Notes: generated by a model not told the origin, from the letters alone. A stretch of DNA of 19,033 nucleotides from Halococcaceae archaeon (GCA_007129135.1 SKWB01000117.1:1-19033), one strand, 5' to 3'; numbered from the stretch's first letter, positions 12,414 through 19,033 are shown. Program-made: numbers and translations.

Positions 12414-13730
12414 ATGACGGCCACACGGGACCCCATCCCGGTGACCGTGGTGAGCGGGAGCCTCGGCGCGGGGAAGACGACGTTCGTGAACCACCTGCTC
12501 TCCGAGACCGACCGCCGACTCGCGGTCGTCGTCAACGACGTGGGCGAGCTGAACGTCGACCGGGAGCTGGTCGAACGCCAGATCGAGATGGCAAACTCCG
12601 AGAGCGAGGTGTACGGCCTCGAGAGCGGCTGTATCTGCTGTGGGCTGCAGGGCGAGTTCGAGAACGAGCTCTACCGGCTCGCCCACGACCTGGAGTTCGA
12701 TCACCTGCTCGTCGAGTCCTCGGGGATCAGCGAGCCCGCGCCGATCGCCCGGACGCTCTCGGAGCCGGGTCCCGTCGGGGATCTCTACGGGATCGACGCG
12801 ATGGTCACGGTCGTCGACGCCCCCCGATTCCTCGACGCCTTCGGCGCCGACTCGCGACCGGGACGGTCGGGGCCGGACGGATCCGGGGTCCGACCGCTCT
12901 CGGACCTCACGATCGAGCAGGTCGAGTTCTGTGACGTGCTCGTCGTGAACAAGCGTGACCGGCTCTCGGAGGTCGAGATGGAGCGGGCGGAACGGCTCCT
13001 ACGCTCGCTCCAGTCCGACGCCGCGCTCCACTGGACCGAGTTCGGACGGATCGAGCCCGAGAAACTCCTCGAAAGCGGTAGCTTCGACCTCGAACGGGTG
13101 CACGGCTCCGCCGGCTGGAAACGGGCGATCGAGCACCACGAGGCCCACGCACACGGTCACGACCGGGACCACGGCGAAGCGGGCGAGGGCGATGGTGTAC
13201 ACGATCACGAACAGGGGGTTCACTCGCACGACCACGACGACCACCTTCACCCACCCGAGACCTACGGGATCGACTCGTTTCTCTACCACCGAACCCGGCC
13301 GTTCCACCCCGGGCGGCTGCTCGACTGGCTCCGCGAGCCGCCGGCGGGGGTCGTCCGTTGGAAGGGGTTGCTCTGGGTGGCCGGTCGGGACCGCTACGGT
13401 TTCGACCTGAGCGGCGCAGGCGAAGTGCTACGCGTGTCGATCAACGGGCGGTGGGTCGCGACGCTGCCGTCGTTCCAGCGCGAGGCCCACCGCGAACGAA
13501 ACCCGACGATGCACTGGGACGAGGAGTGGGGTGATCGGGAGAACACGCTCGTCTTCATCGGCACCGACCACGACGAACGGGTGATCACCGACGCGCTCGA
13601 CGGCTGCCTGCTCACCGACGGCGAGATGGACACCGATTGGGAGGCCTTCGAAAACGAGTTCCCACGTCGCCCCGCCGAGGAGCTCGTCGTCGACCGGGAG
13701 GAGCCCGAGCAGGCATCCGGTCCCGACTGA
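12414..13730 (+). CDS. CobW/COG0523 GTPase with His-rich insert (copy 2)
   Basis: This is a 438-residue paralogue of the first cobW. It has Walker A GSLGAGKTT (15-23), CICC (C73, C75, C76), SSGISEP (102-108) and NKRD (179-182). A CobW C-terminal domain starts at about residue 285 (DSFLYHRTRPFHPGRL, then WVATLP). Between the domains, residues 241-279 carry 13 His among many Asp and Glu (for example HHEAHAHGHDRDH and HSHDHDDHLH). This is a metal-storage or metal-capture loop that copy 1 has only in rudimentary form. The insert suggests high-capacity Zn or Ni binding. It is the last gene of the nikR-led run, 19 bases after the scaffold gene. The ATG at 12414 is the first plausible start; the frame is open upstream inside the previous gene. 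Confidence 0.92.
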   Translation: MTATRDPIPVTVVSGSLGAGKTTFVNHLLSETDRRLAVVVNDVGELNVDRELVERQIEMANSESEVYGLESGCICCGLQGEFENELYRLAHDLEFDHLLVESSGISEPAPIARTLSEPGPVGDLYGIDAMVTVVDAPRFLDAFGADSRPGRSGPDGSGVRPLSDLTIEQVEFCDVLVVNKRDRLSEVEMERAERLLRSLQSDAALHWTEFGRIEPEKLLESGSFDLERVHGSAGWKRAIEHHEAHAHGHDRDHGEAGEGDGVHDHEQGVHSHDHDDHLHPPETYGIDSFLYHRTRPFHPGRLLDWLREPPAGVVRWKGLLWVAGRDRYGFDLSGAGEVLRVSINGRWVATLPSFQREAHRERNPTMHWDEEWGDRENTLVFIGTDHDERVITDALDGCLLTDGEMDTDWEAFENEFPRRPAEELVVDREEPEQASGPD

Positions 13731-13737
13731 CCGACAG

Positions 13738-13773
13738 TACTAGCGTATCCGAATTTGCTAGTAACTCTTATTA
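13738..13773 (+). promoter_or_regulatory. Inverted repeat and TATA box before the CooC-like gene
   Basis: TACTAGC (13738-13744) and GCTAGTA (13757-13763) are perfect inverted half-sites with a 12-base spacer. A TATA-like CTTATTA at about 13767-13773 follows, placing the transcript start at the ATG (leaderless). The TACTAG core also occurs in the palindrome before nikR, so both promoters could answer to one regulator, plausibly NikR. Confidence 0.5.
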
Positions 13774-13799
13774 GAAGTGGAAATTAAGATCATATCACC

Positions 13800-14540
13800 A
13801 TGCAGGTATCGAGCGTACGGAACCCTACGATACGTCGGGGAGACGGGAGCCGGGTCGCGTTCGTCGGCGATCCCGACGCGGGTCGGACGACCCTCGCGGC
13901 GCTGTTCGCGGGCCGTCTCGCCGAGCGCGGCGACGCACGGCTGCGAGTGATCGGTGAGGCCGCTTCACTCGTCGACGACGGTGTCACAGCCGGGACCGGT
14001 CTCGTCCCGACCTGGACGGTTCGGGACGCCGACGCCGGTCCCGGAGCACTGGCCGACCTCGCGGGACGGGTCGAGACGGCGTTCCTGGTCGTCACGCCCG
14101 AGGGCGTGGCGGGGATCGAGGCGTACGAACGGGCCGCAGAGCGCCTCGGCGTCGACCTCGCGATCGTCGGCAACCGGTTCAGGAGGGGGGAGATAGACCC
14201 GCTCCGCGAGCACGAAGGTGCACCCGTCTCCGAGTACGTCCCGCCCGAACCGGGGATCGCCGGGGCGATGGCCCGTGGAGAGGGAGCGAAACTCGCCGAC
14301 CGGACGATCGAGCGCCTCGCGGTCGACGCGCTCGCGGACGAAGCGGCCGATCGCGATGGCGCGCTCGAAACACTCGACGCCGGCACCGATCGAACCCTCG
14401 ACGTCGAGGTCGAAACCGAAACCGAAGGACGACGACTCGTCAGGACGATCCGAGAGCGCGGTCACGATGCGGGCTACTACCGCTGTAACTGCCGGTGTCA
14501 CGCCGGCCACGCCCTCGCCCGGTCGGGACGGCCCCTCTAA
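13800..14540 (+). CDS. CooC/MinD-like P-loop protein with Cys-His tail
   Basis: This is a 246-residue protein. It opens with a P-loop-like strand and loop, VAFVGDPDAGRTTLAALFAG, which departs from the usual deviant Walker A KGGxGKT (GDPDAGRTT has no lysine before T). Residues about 95-190 resemble the back half of MinD/CooC proteins: ETAFLVVTPEGVAGIEAYERA, LGVDLAIVGNRF, VSEYVPPEPGIAGAMARGEG. The last 20 residues contain CNCRCHAGH, a compact Cys3-His2 cluster apt for binding a metal. CooC-type ATPases help insert nickel into enzymes. Combined with the neighbouring nikR and cobW genes, a metal-insertion role is reasonable but inferred. With the missing lysine, nucleotide hydrolysis is uncertain. 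It has its own promoter. A tiny hairpin AACGG-AGA-CCGTT follows the stop. Confidence 0.75.
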   Translation: MQVSSVRNPTIRRGDGSRVAFVGDPDAGRTTLAALFAGRLAERGDARLRVIGEAASLVDDGVTAGTGLVPTWTVRDADAGPGALADLAGRVETAFLVVTPEGVAGIEAYERAAERLGVDLAIVGNRFRRGEIDPLREHEGAPVSEYVPPEPGIAGAMARGEGAKLADRTIERLAVDALADEAADRDGALETLDAGTDRTLDVEVETETEGRRLVRTIRERGHDAGYYRCNCRCHAGHALARSGRPL

Positions 14541-14578
14541 CGGAGACCGTTCAGGTACCCTCGGTTCCTCCCCCACTC

Positions 14579-14671
14579 ATGGACGACCCACGCGAGCGGT
14601 GGAACGACCGCTACGCCGACTCGGAGCCCCCGACCGAGCCCACGCCGCTGGTCGAGGCCTATCGCGACCGA
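14579..14671 (+). pseudogene. 5' fragment of a SAM-dependent methyltransferase gene
   Basis: The frame begins MDDPRERWNDRYADSE, then PPTEPTPLVEAYRDRL. This is the start pattern of small class I methyltransferases of the TehB/SAM-binding group (ERW-x-RY, then a Pro-Thr-Glu-Pro segment before the first Rossmann strand). Likeness ends after about 31 residues, before the GxGxG SAM-binding motif, and the sequence switches directly into feoB-like sequence in another frame. It is a stump left by a deletion. The identification is from motif shape, so moderately sure. Confidence 0.6.
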
Positions 14672-15128
14672 CTACGGCCTGCTATCGATGGGCCCCTTCC
14701 TCCTCGTCTGGGCGGGCCCGACGATGCTGCTGTTCTCGGTCGTGCTCGGCGTCTACACACCTCGGGACTCGTGACGCGGATGACCGTCGCGCTCCACCCG
14801 ACGATGCGGCCGGTCGGGCTCACCGGCCGGGACCTGGTTCGAGTGGTGATGGGCTTCGGCTGTAACGTCCCTGACGGTCGTCCTCGCCTCGGTCCGCAAG
14901 GACGGGATCTTCCTCCTCACCGAGGGCGGCGTCGCGCAGGGGCTCACCCCGGTGCAGGTGCTCGTCGCGGTCTACCTCGCGGGCGTCTTGTTACCGTGCC
15001 TCGTGACGGTCTTCACCGTCGCTCGGGAGGTCTCCGTACGGTGGTCGCTCACGATGATGGGGCGTCAGGCCACCGCCGCTGTCGGCTTCGCGATCGCCGT
15101 CGCGTGGATCGGGCGGTCGCTGTTCTGA
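14670..15128 (+). pseudogene. feoB: Decayed feoB fragment (ferrous iron transporter B)
   Basis: Three pieces of the FeoB membrane domain are visible. The first is in frame from 14670: DYGLLSMGPFLLVWAGP, then VVLGVYT, after which the frame hits TGA at 14772. The second continues in a different frame from about 14756: HTSGLVTRMTVALHP, then GLTGRDLVRVVMGFGCNVP, the FeoB gate motif. The third returns to the first frame at about 14870: VLASVRKDGIFLLTEGG, LTPVQVLVAVYLAG, and ends RSLF with TGA at 15126-15128. The N-terminal G domain and first gate are absent. The Cys-rich core that normally follows GFGCNVP is also missing. So there are two frameshifts, an internal deletion and a large 5' loss. FeoB imports Fe(II); this copy cannot. 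Confidence 0.78.
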
Positions 15129-15161
15129 GGGTCCCGAGGCCGGTCGGTCGTCCGAGCGCCC

Positions 15162-16112
15162 TCAGCCCGGTCTCTCGATCTCGACGACGTCGAACGCCTC
15201 GTCGAACGTCAGCCCCAGCCGTCCCGTCTCGGCCGGGAACTCGACGCGAACCCGCAGTGGATCGGTCGAGACCACCTCCTCGGAGATCCCCTCGACGTAC
15301 CCGGGGTTCGTGAAGAAGAGTCGCTGGAGCTCCCGAAAGGTGTCGAAGCCCCAGCGCTCGTAGAAGAGGGCGACCGCCGCCGGGTGGTAGATCGCGGGCA
15401 TCCAGAGCACGGGTCGGGAGGCGGTCCCGCAGTTCCGGCAGGTGAACTCGACGAGGATCTCCGGAACGCGACCGCACGCCTCGCAGAGTCCGTCCGACAC
15501 GATCTCGTGCTCCTCGCAGACGAGTAGCTCGGTCTCGGCCCTCGCGGAGCACTCCGGGCAGACCCCCTGTGCCATCGTCGCGGCGCTCGCCTCGAAGAGC
15601 AGGTGGGCGACCTCCAGCACCTCCGGGAGCGACCGACCCGCGAGCCCCGCGGGCGGGAAGCCGTCGATGCTCATGAAGACGCCGCGCGGGAGGTCCCCCC
15701 CGCTGGTCCCCGCACAGCTCTCACAGCTCGCCATCATCGTCTCGTCCTCGTACCGGAGGGAGATCCCCGAGCCGCAGAACGGACAGGGCCGTCCGATCGG
15801 GACGGGATCGAGCTCGGGGACGTCGGTGATCACACCCGCGAGCACGGCGCGGATCACCTGCTTTCCGGTCTCTCGCAGTTCGTAGCCCTCCTCACCCCGA
15901 CGAACGAAGTGCGACAGCTCGTTCAGATGGTAGTTGAAGTTCCCCTTGTCCACCCCCACAGCACACTGGAGATCCGAGAAGCTCATCGACTCCTCGTCCT
16001 CCCAGAGCGTCTGCAGGATCGAGATCCGGGTCTCGTTGCCGAGGAGCGAGAAGGCCTCCGTGGGCGTCACTCCGCCCGGTTCGATCCCGTCGAACGCTCC
16101 TTCGTCCTCCAT
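15162..16112 (-). CDS. ArsR-like regulator with multiple zinc ribbons (paralogue 2)
   Basis: This is a 316-residue close paralogue of the protein encoded at 6924-7865, collinear over its whole length with small gaps. Over residues 11-95, the winged helix, about 72 of 85 positions are identical by eye. All zinc-ligand pairs are conserved: C110-x2-C113, C130-x2-C133, C185-x2-C188, C199-x2-H202, C210-x2-C213 and C225-x2-C228. The recognition region VGVDKGNFNYHL is identical, so both proteins probably read the same DNA site. The ATG at 16110-16112 begins the similarity. Minus-strand TATA candidates lie near 16193-16199 and 16209-16216. Operator array 2 begins 172 bp upstream, with the lipoprotein genes on its other side, repeating the layout of the first copy. 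Confidence 0.9.
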   Translation of the reverse strand: MEDEGAFDGIEPGGVTPTEAFSLLGNETRISILQTLWEDEESMSFSDLQCAVGVDKGNFNYHLNELSHFVRRGEEGYELRETGKQVIRAVLAGVITDVPELDPVPIGRPCPFCGSGISLRYEDETMMASCESCAGTSGGDLPRGVFMSIDGFPPAGLAGRSLPEVLEVAHLLFEASAATMAQGVCPECSARAETELLVCEEHEIVSDGLCEACGRVPEILVEFTCRNCGTASRPVLWMPAIYHPAAVALFYERWGFDTFRELQRLFFTNPGYVEGISEEVVSTDPLRVRVEFPAETGRLGLTFDEAFDVVEIERPG

Positions 16113-16283
16113 CGTCGGTACCTCGTCGTGGGGTTCGCCGCCGTCCTCCGATCCCGAACCGCGGGAGATTCAGGGTTCTACGCTAGACTGATACATACGA
16201 CGGGCCGTCATATATGTGTTCAGGTAGTGGAAGCTCGCTTCCGGGTGGGTCTCGTGTGGAGACCGCTGACCCCGAACGGGACT

Positions 16284-16350
16284 CTCACGCCGCGAGATGC
16301 TATCACGGCGTGAGCCGCCCTCACGCCGTCGTGTACCCTCACCGGGTAGA
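16284..16350. promoter_or_regulatory. Operator array 2: four 13-bp palindromes at 18-bp spacing
   Basis: Site centres are 16290 (CTCACGCCGCGAG), 16308 (ATCACGGCGTGAG), 16326 (CTCACGCCGTCGT) and 16344 (CTCACCGGGTAGA, weak). Each centre is exactly 18 bp from the next. The last site abuts GTTAGATA, a likely TATA box about 40 bases before the first lipoprotein start. A fifth, poor match sits at 16272. The array separates the second zinc-ribbon regulator from the lipoprotein operon. Confidence 0.75.
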
Positions 16351-16397
16351 GTTAGATACCCGACCTCTCGAAGAAGTGAGAAGAGGAGACGAGCCAG

Positions 16398-17057
16398 GTG
16401 AGGAAACAAGCAACATACGGTCTGTCGGGAGGAGCGGAGAATCGAGTCGAACGTCGGACAGTTCTGTGCGCAGTGGGGGGTATGGGGGTCGCTGGACTCG
16501 CTGGCTGTCTCGGTGACGACGGCGACGATGATCCGCCCGACACTGACGGAGAAAGCGACGATGGGGAGGACGCCTCAGACGAGCCTGGCGACGCTGGCGA
16601 CGACGCCACAGAGGACGACGACGCCTCCGACGACTCGGGAGACGGATCCGGTGACGGGGACGGTGACGACGGCACGGCGGAGCTCACCATCCTGGGTGAG
16701 ACGTACACCAGCAGCGGGAGCGACGTCGGATGTTTCGATGGGGCGACCGAGGACATACTGCGACAGCTGGTCGCGACGTTCGAATCGGATAGTCACGTCG
16801 GGCTCAGTATCGAGACGACGTTCTACGACGACGACTCGGTCCGAGTCTCTCTCGAGGGAGTAGATGTCTCTGCAGTCGACGACGAACACGACGGCAGTGC
16901 GCACTACGCGAGCGTCCTGGAACTCGACGAGATAACGTTCGACATCGATGGGGAGGAGGATTTCGCGTCCGGCACGGTCGATCTGGAACCCTCCAATCCG
17001 GTCGCGAACGAGGGGAGTCCCGAGGGAATCGAAGTGGAGTTCGATATACGGTGTTGA
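16398..17057 (+). CDS. Predicted Tat lipoprotein, Asp-rich, first of three
   Basis: This is a 219-residue protein with ERRTVLCAVGGMGVAGLAGC, a twin-Arg signal and a lipobox with lipidated Cys37. Residues about 40-92 are almost only Asp, Gly, Ser and Glu, an extended acidic tether. The remaining 125 residues form a small beta domain opening AELTILGETYTSS, with Cys112 early and Cys219 as the very last residue (EVEFDIRC), suitable for a disulfide. This layout recalls mycobacterial LpqH-type lipoproteins, but that is analogy. I chose the GTG at 16398; a purine-rich GAGGAG lies ten bases upstream. It follows operator array 2 and a TATA-like GTTAGATA. Its stop overlaps the next start (GTGTTGA). Confidence 0.82.
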   Translation: MRKQATYGLSGGAENRVERRTVLCAVGGMGVAGLAGCLGDDGDDDPPDTDGESDDGEDASDEPGDAGDDATEDDDASDDSGDGSGDGDGDDGTAELTILGETYTSSGSDVGCFDGATEDILRQLVATFESDSHVGLSIETTFYDDDSVRVSLEGVDVSAVDDEHDGSAHYASVLELDEITFDIDGEEDFASGTVDLEPSNPVANEGSPEGIEVEFDIRC

Positions 17058-17956
17058 AACCGATCGGGAGGGACACGCCACCGATACCGGCCCCGAGTAC
17101 CGATCGCAGGAACCGGATCGACCGACGGTGCCTCCTTCGGACACTCGTAGGCGCGGGCATCGCGGGACTCGCCGGCTGTCTCGGAGACGACGGTGACGGG
17201 AGCGGCGACGACGGTACCGGTGGAGACGACGTGGACGGATCGGACGACACCGACGAACCGACCGATGGCGAGGACGCGCCCGAGACGTCCGAGGGGGACG
17301 GCGAGGGCGGCAGCGACGACGAGCCAGCGGGGACGGACACCGACGACGAGGACGAGGCGGTCCACCCGGCGGACCTCGAGATCGACCCCGAGGACGGGTG
17401 GGGGGAACCCTACGACGGTGTCGAGGTACCAGACGACCCGGGTCGCGCGGTGCTCGTGATCGACGGCGAGCGTTTCGAACTCGAGGGGAGTTGTCAGGGT
17501 GGCGAAGTCCACGCCGACGACGAGGACGAGGAACGCGAGATACGCGCCGAACACGGCCACTTCGTGTTCGTCGGGACGTTTCACCCCACGGGCGATGAGG
17601 GCTTCGCCGCGGTGGTCTCACGTATCGTCGGGATCGAGCGGATCTCCGGGACCAGCGACGGCTCCCGGACGGTCGCGGAGTTCGATCAGTTCGCACTGGG
17701 GGGTGGGGACAGCGCCGCGGGGTATCGGTTCCTTCGGTACGGCGACGGCGAGACCGAGAGCGTCGAAGACGACGGGGTCACCGGAGCCGACGAGCCGTTC
17801 GTCCGGATCGATCCATCGGGCGTGATAACCGCAGTCGGCCAGCTCGAGCGCGTCGAATCCGGCGTCGATCCCGAGGCCGATGACGTTCCTCTCGGGCAGT
17901 TCGAGTTCGGCGCGCGCTGTCAGGCCGACTGGGACGAGGAGTGGGGAGAGCAGTGA
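17051..17956 (+). CDS. Predicted Tat lipoprotein, Asp-rich, second of three
   Basis: This is a 301-residue protein. After a long N-region comes DRRCLLRTLVGAGIAGLAGC, with twin-Arg at 25-26 and lipobox Cys43. Residues about 44-103 are an acidic tether of Asp, Gly, Glu and Thr. The beta domain begins AVLVIDGERFELEGSC (Cys148) and ends LGQFEFGARC (Cys290) plus 11 residues, matching the early-Cys and late-Cys plan of its neighbours. The middle section RAEHGHFVFVGTFHPTGDE has His residues that might bind metal. I chose the GTG at 17051 because it overlaps the preceding stop by seven bases; TTG 17054 is an alternative. It is translationally coupled to both neighbours. The function is unknown. Confidence 0.8.
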   Translation: MLKPIGRDTPPIPAPSTDRRNRIDRRCLLRTLVGAGIAGLAGCLGDDGDGSGDDGTGGDDVDGSDDTDEPTDGEDAPETSEGDGEGGSDDEPAGTDTDDEDEAVHPADLEIDPEDGWGEPYDGVEVPDDPGRAVLVIDGERFELEGSCQGGEVHADDEDEEREIRAEHGHFVFVGTFHPTGDEGFAAVVSRIVGIERISGTSDGSRTVAEFDQFALGGGDSAAGYRFLRYGDGETESVEDDGVTGADEPFVRIDPSGVITAVGQLERVESGVDPEADDVPLGQFEFGARCQADWDEEWGEQ

Positions 17957-18729
17957 GCAGCGACGAGAGCGGCCGAACACGAGAGAGCCGACCACCGAGA
18001 ACACCGATGACAGGATCCAACCGGAACGAGCGGACCACGAAACGAATCGACCGACGAAGAGTCCTCGGGGCACTGGGTGTCGCGGGCATCGCTGGGCTCA
18101 CGGGCTGTCTCGGAGGTGACGAGGACAGTGGTGGGGCGGACGCGGACGGCGAGGACGACCGTCAGGACGACGAAGTGGACGACGACTCCGAAGCGGACGA
18201 CGGAGACGCCGACACCGACGACGGAGCGAACGGCGACGACGACGCGAACGGCGGTGACGACGACCCGTATCTCCGCGAGGAGCTGGAGAACGCGATCGAG
18301 AACCTCGAGGCCCCGGAGCCGGGGTCCGCCGTCGTGGTTTTCGAGAACGACGGAGAGTACCACACAGAGGATATCGAGTGTGGTGCTGACAGCGCCGATC
18401 CCGACGACCCCGAGAAGGGTACCGCTGAGGGCGTCTTCGAGTTCGACGACGGCGAGGCGTTCAGCGTCGAACTGAGCAGGGGCGACGACCTCGAGGACCT
18501 CCAGAACACGATCACCCTCACCGTACCGAACCCCGACGAGGACAGCCAGTTCGAGGAGGCCGCAGTCCCTCGGAGCATGCGCCCCATCAAACCCGAGGAG
18601 GGTGCGGAGGGACGGTCGGCGTTCGTCATCAGGGATGCCGAGACGTGGTACGGCGGCATCGGGTTCGACCTCTCGGATCAGGAGGGCGTCGACTACGGCG
18701 AGACGTGGGTCGCGGTGACCTGTGCGTGA
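17953..18729 (+). CDS. Predicted Tat lipoprotein, Asp-rich, third of three
   Basis: This is a 258-residue protein if started at the GTG that overlaps the previous stop as GTGA; the ATG at 18007 would give a 240-residue form with a shorter N-region. The signal is IDRRRVLGALGVAGIAGLTGC with lipobox Cys52, numbered from the GTG. Residues about 53-104 are the acidic tether. The domain begins AVVVFENDGEYHTEDIEC (Cys143) and ends ETWVAVTCA (Cys257), again one early and one terminal Cys. It lacks other motifs I know. It completes a three-gene overlapping run driven from array 2. After the stop, ACCCAGC and GCTGGGT (18737-18773) could form a weak hairpin. Confidence 0.8.
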   Translation: MSSDESGRTRESRPPRTPMTGSNRNERTTKRIDRRRVLGALGVAGIAGLTGCLGGDEDSGGADADGEDDRQDDEVDDDSEADDGDADTDDGANGDDDANGGDDDPYLREELENAIENLEAPEPGSAVVVFENDGEYHTEDIECGADSADPDDPEKGTAEGVFEFDDGEAFSVELSRGDDLEDLQNTITLTVPNPDEDSQFEEAAVPRSMRPIKPEEGAEGRSAFVIRDAETWYGGIGFDLSDQEGVDYGETWVAVTCA

Positions 18730-18791
18730 GGAGCCGACCCAGCGTCGCCTCCTGGCCGAGCCACTGGCTGGGTATCGCGTCCCGATCCGAT

Positions 18792-18840
18792 TCCACACCG
18801 TGAAATCCTCTCTCGCCGTCTGATCCTCTCAGCGGGTGCG
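18792..18840. promoter_or_regulatory. Operator array 3: three 13-bp palindromes at 18-bp spacing
   Basis: Site centres are 18798 (TCCACACCGTGAA), 18816 (CTCTCGCCGTCTG, 10 of 13) and 18834 (CTCAGCGGGTGCG). They are again exactly 18 bp apart. The last site differs by one base from the last site of array 1, and both are followed by a TATA-like element and CTGTCCGT. Here the TATA candidate is GTTAGGTA at 18841-18848, 30 bases before the lipoprotein ATG at 18878. No regulator gene lies beside this array within the window. Confidence 0.68.
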
Positions 18841-18877
18841 GTTAGGTACTGTCCGTTCCTGGAGAGGTAAGAGGGTA

Positions 18878-19033
18878 ATGAGATCGTTACATCACGACGG
18901 AAGGGGCCGAGGAAGGCGTGCCCGGAGACGGGCGGTCATCCGAGCGGTCGGCGTCGCGAGCGTTCCGCTGATCGCGGGCTGTCTCGGCGACGAGACTGGT
19001 GACGACGACCCGGGTGACGACGCGGCTGAGGAC
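18878..19033 (+). CDS. Predicted Tat lipoprotein, N-terminal part
   Basis: Fifty-two codons are visible before the window ends. An arginine-rich N-region (RGRGRRARRR) is followed by AVIRAVGVASVPLIAGC, a short hydrophobic core and lipobox Cys35. LGDETGDDDPGDDAAED, the start of an acidic tether, comes next. It is a fourth member of the lipoprotein set, with its own operator array and promoter rather than being coupled to the previous gene. The ATG at 18878 is preceded by a purine-rich GAGGTAAGAGGG. Confidence 0.75.
   Translation, partial: MRSLHHDGRGRGRRARRRAVIRAVGVASVPLIAGCLGDETGDDDPGDDAAED

Noticed and set aside
16284..16350. Possible CRISPR array because of regular spacing
   Set aside because: Units are 13 bp with 5-bp gaps, palindromic and degenerate, with no spacers of 30-40 bp and no cas genes. 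They fit operators.
16575..17696. Minus-strand frames opposite the Asp-rich lipoproteins
   Set aside because: GAC repeats read backwards give Val/Ser/Arg-rich frames without stops. They are a composition artefact.

Overview
The window reads as haloarchaeal chromosome. It has very high GC at third codon positions, strongly acidic proteins, twin-arginine lipoproteins with long Asp-rich linkers, mostly leaderless starts behind TATA-like boxes, and archaeal-type families (TrmY, Pus10, HalOD1, FilR1-type and Lrp regulators). The genus cannot be fixed from sequence alone.

Layout. 1-1967: the tail of a cupin protein, a minus-strand pair (HalOD1 protein followed by a protein with an internal duplication), and an Lrp/AsnC regulator. 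2020-3079: a VapBC toxin-antitoxin pair, about 375 bp of non-coding DNA with three hairpins and two extra partial copies of a tRNA 3' end, then an intact tRNA-Pro(CGG). 3126-5838: a tRNA T-loop modification block in which trmY diverges from pus10, with rnhB overlapping pus10. 5855-9545: a FilR1-type regulator, an ArsR-like zinc-ribbon regulator, an operator array, a lipoprotein and a DUF4870 membrane protein. 9726-14540: a metal-handling cluster made of cobW, nikR, moaB, a SufU/IscU scaffold, a second cobW with a His-rich insert, and a CooC/MinD-like protein with a Cys/His tail. 14579-15128: debris of a methyltransferase gene joined to a decayed feoB. 15162-19033: a second copy of the zinc-ribbon regulator, a second operator array, three overlapping lipoprotein genes, a third array and a fourth lipoprotein gene that runs off the end.

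The most interesting signal is a repeated regulatory element. Palindromic 13-mers (consensus CTCACG-S-CGTGAG) occur three or four in a row with dyad centres exactly 18 bp apart at three loci (8028-8076, 16284-16350, 18792-18840), with a weaker site or pair at 6889-6919. Two of the arrays lie between a minus-strand zinc-ribbon ArsR-like regulator and plus-strand lipoprotein genes; the third lies directly before another lipoprotein gene. The two regulators are close paralogues (about 72 of 85 residues identical in the DNA-binding half). I infer a duplicated module of regulator, phased operator array and secreted lipoproteins. The two copies flank the metal cluster and the iron-transporter remnant.

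The lipoproteins look like a haloarchaeal relative or analogue of LpqH-type domains: a signal, an Asp-rich tether, and a small beta domain with one early and one C-terminal Cys. The inducing signal and the function are unknown.
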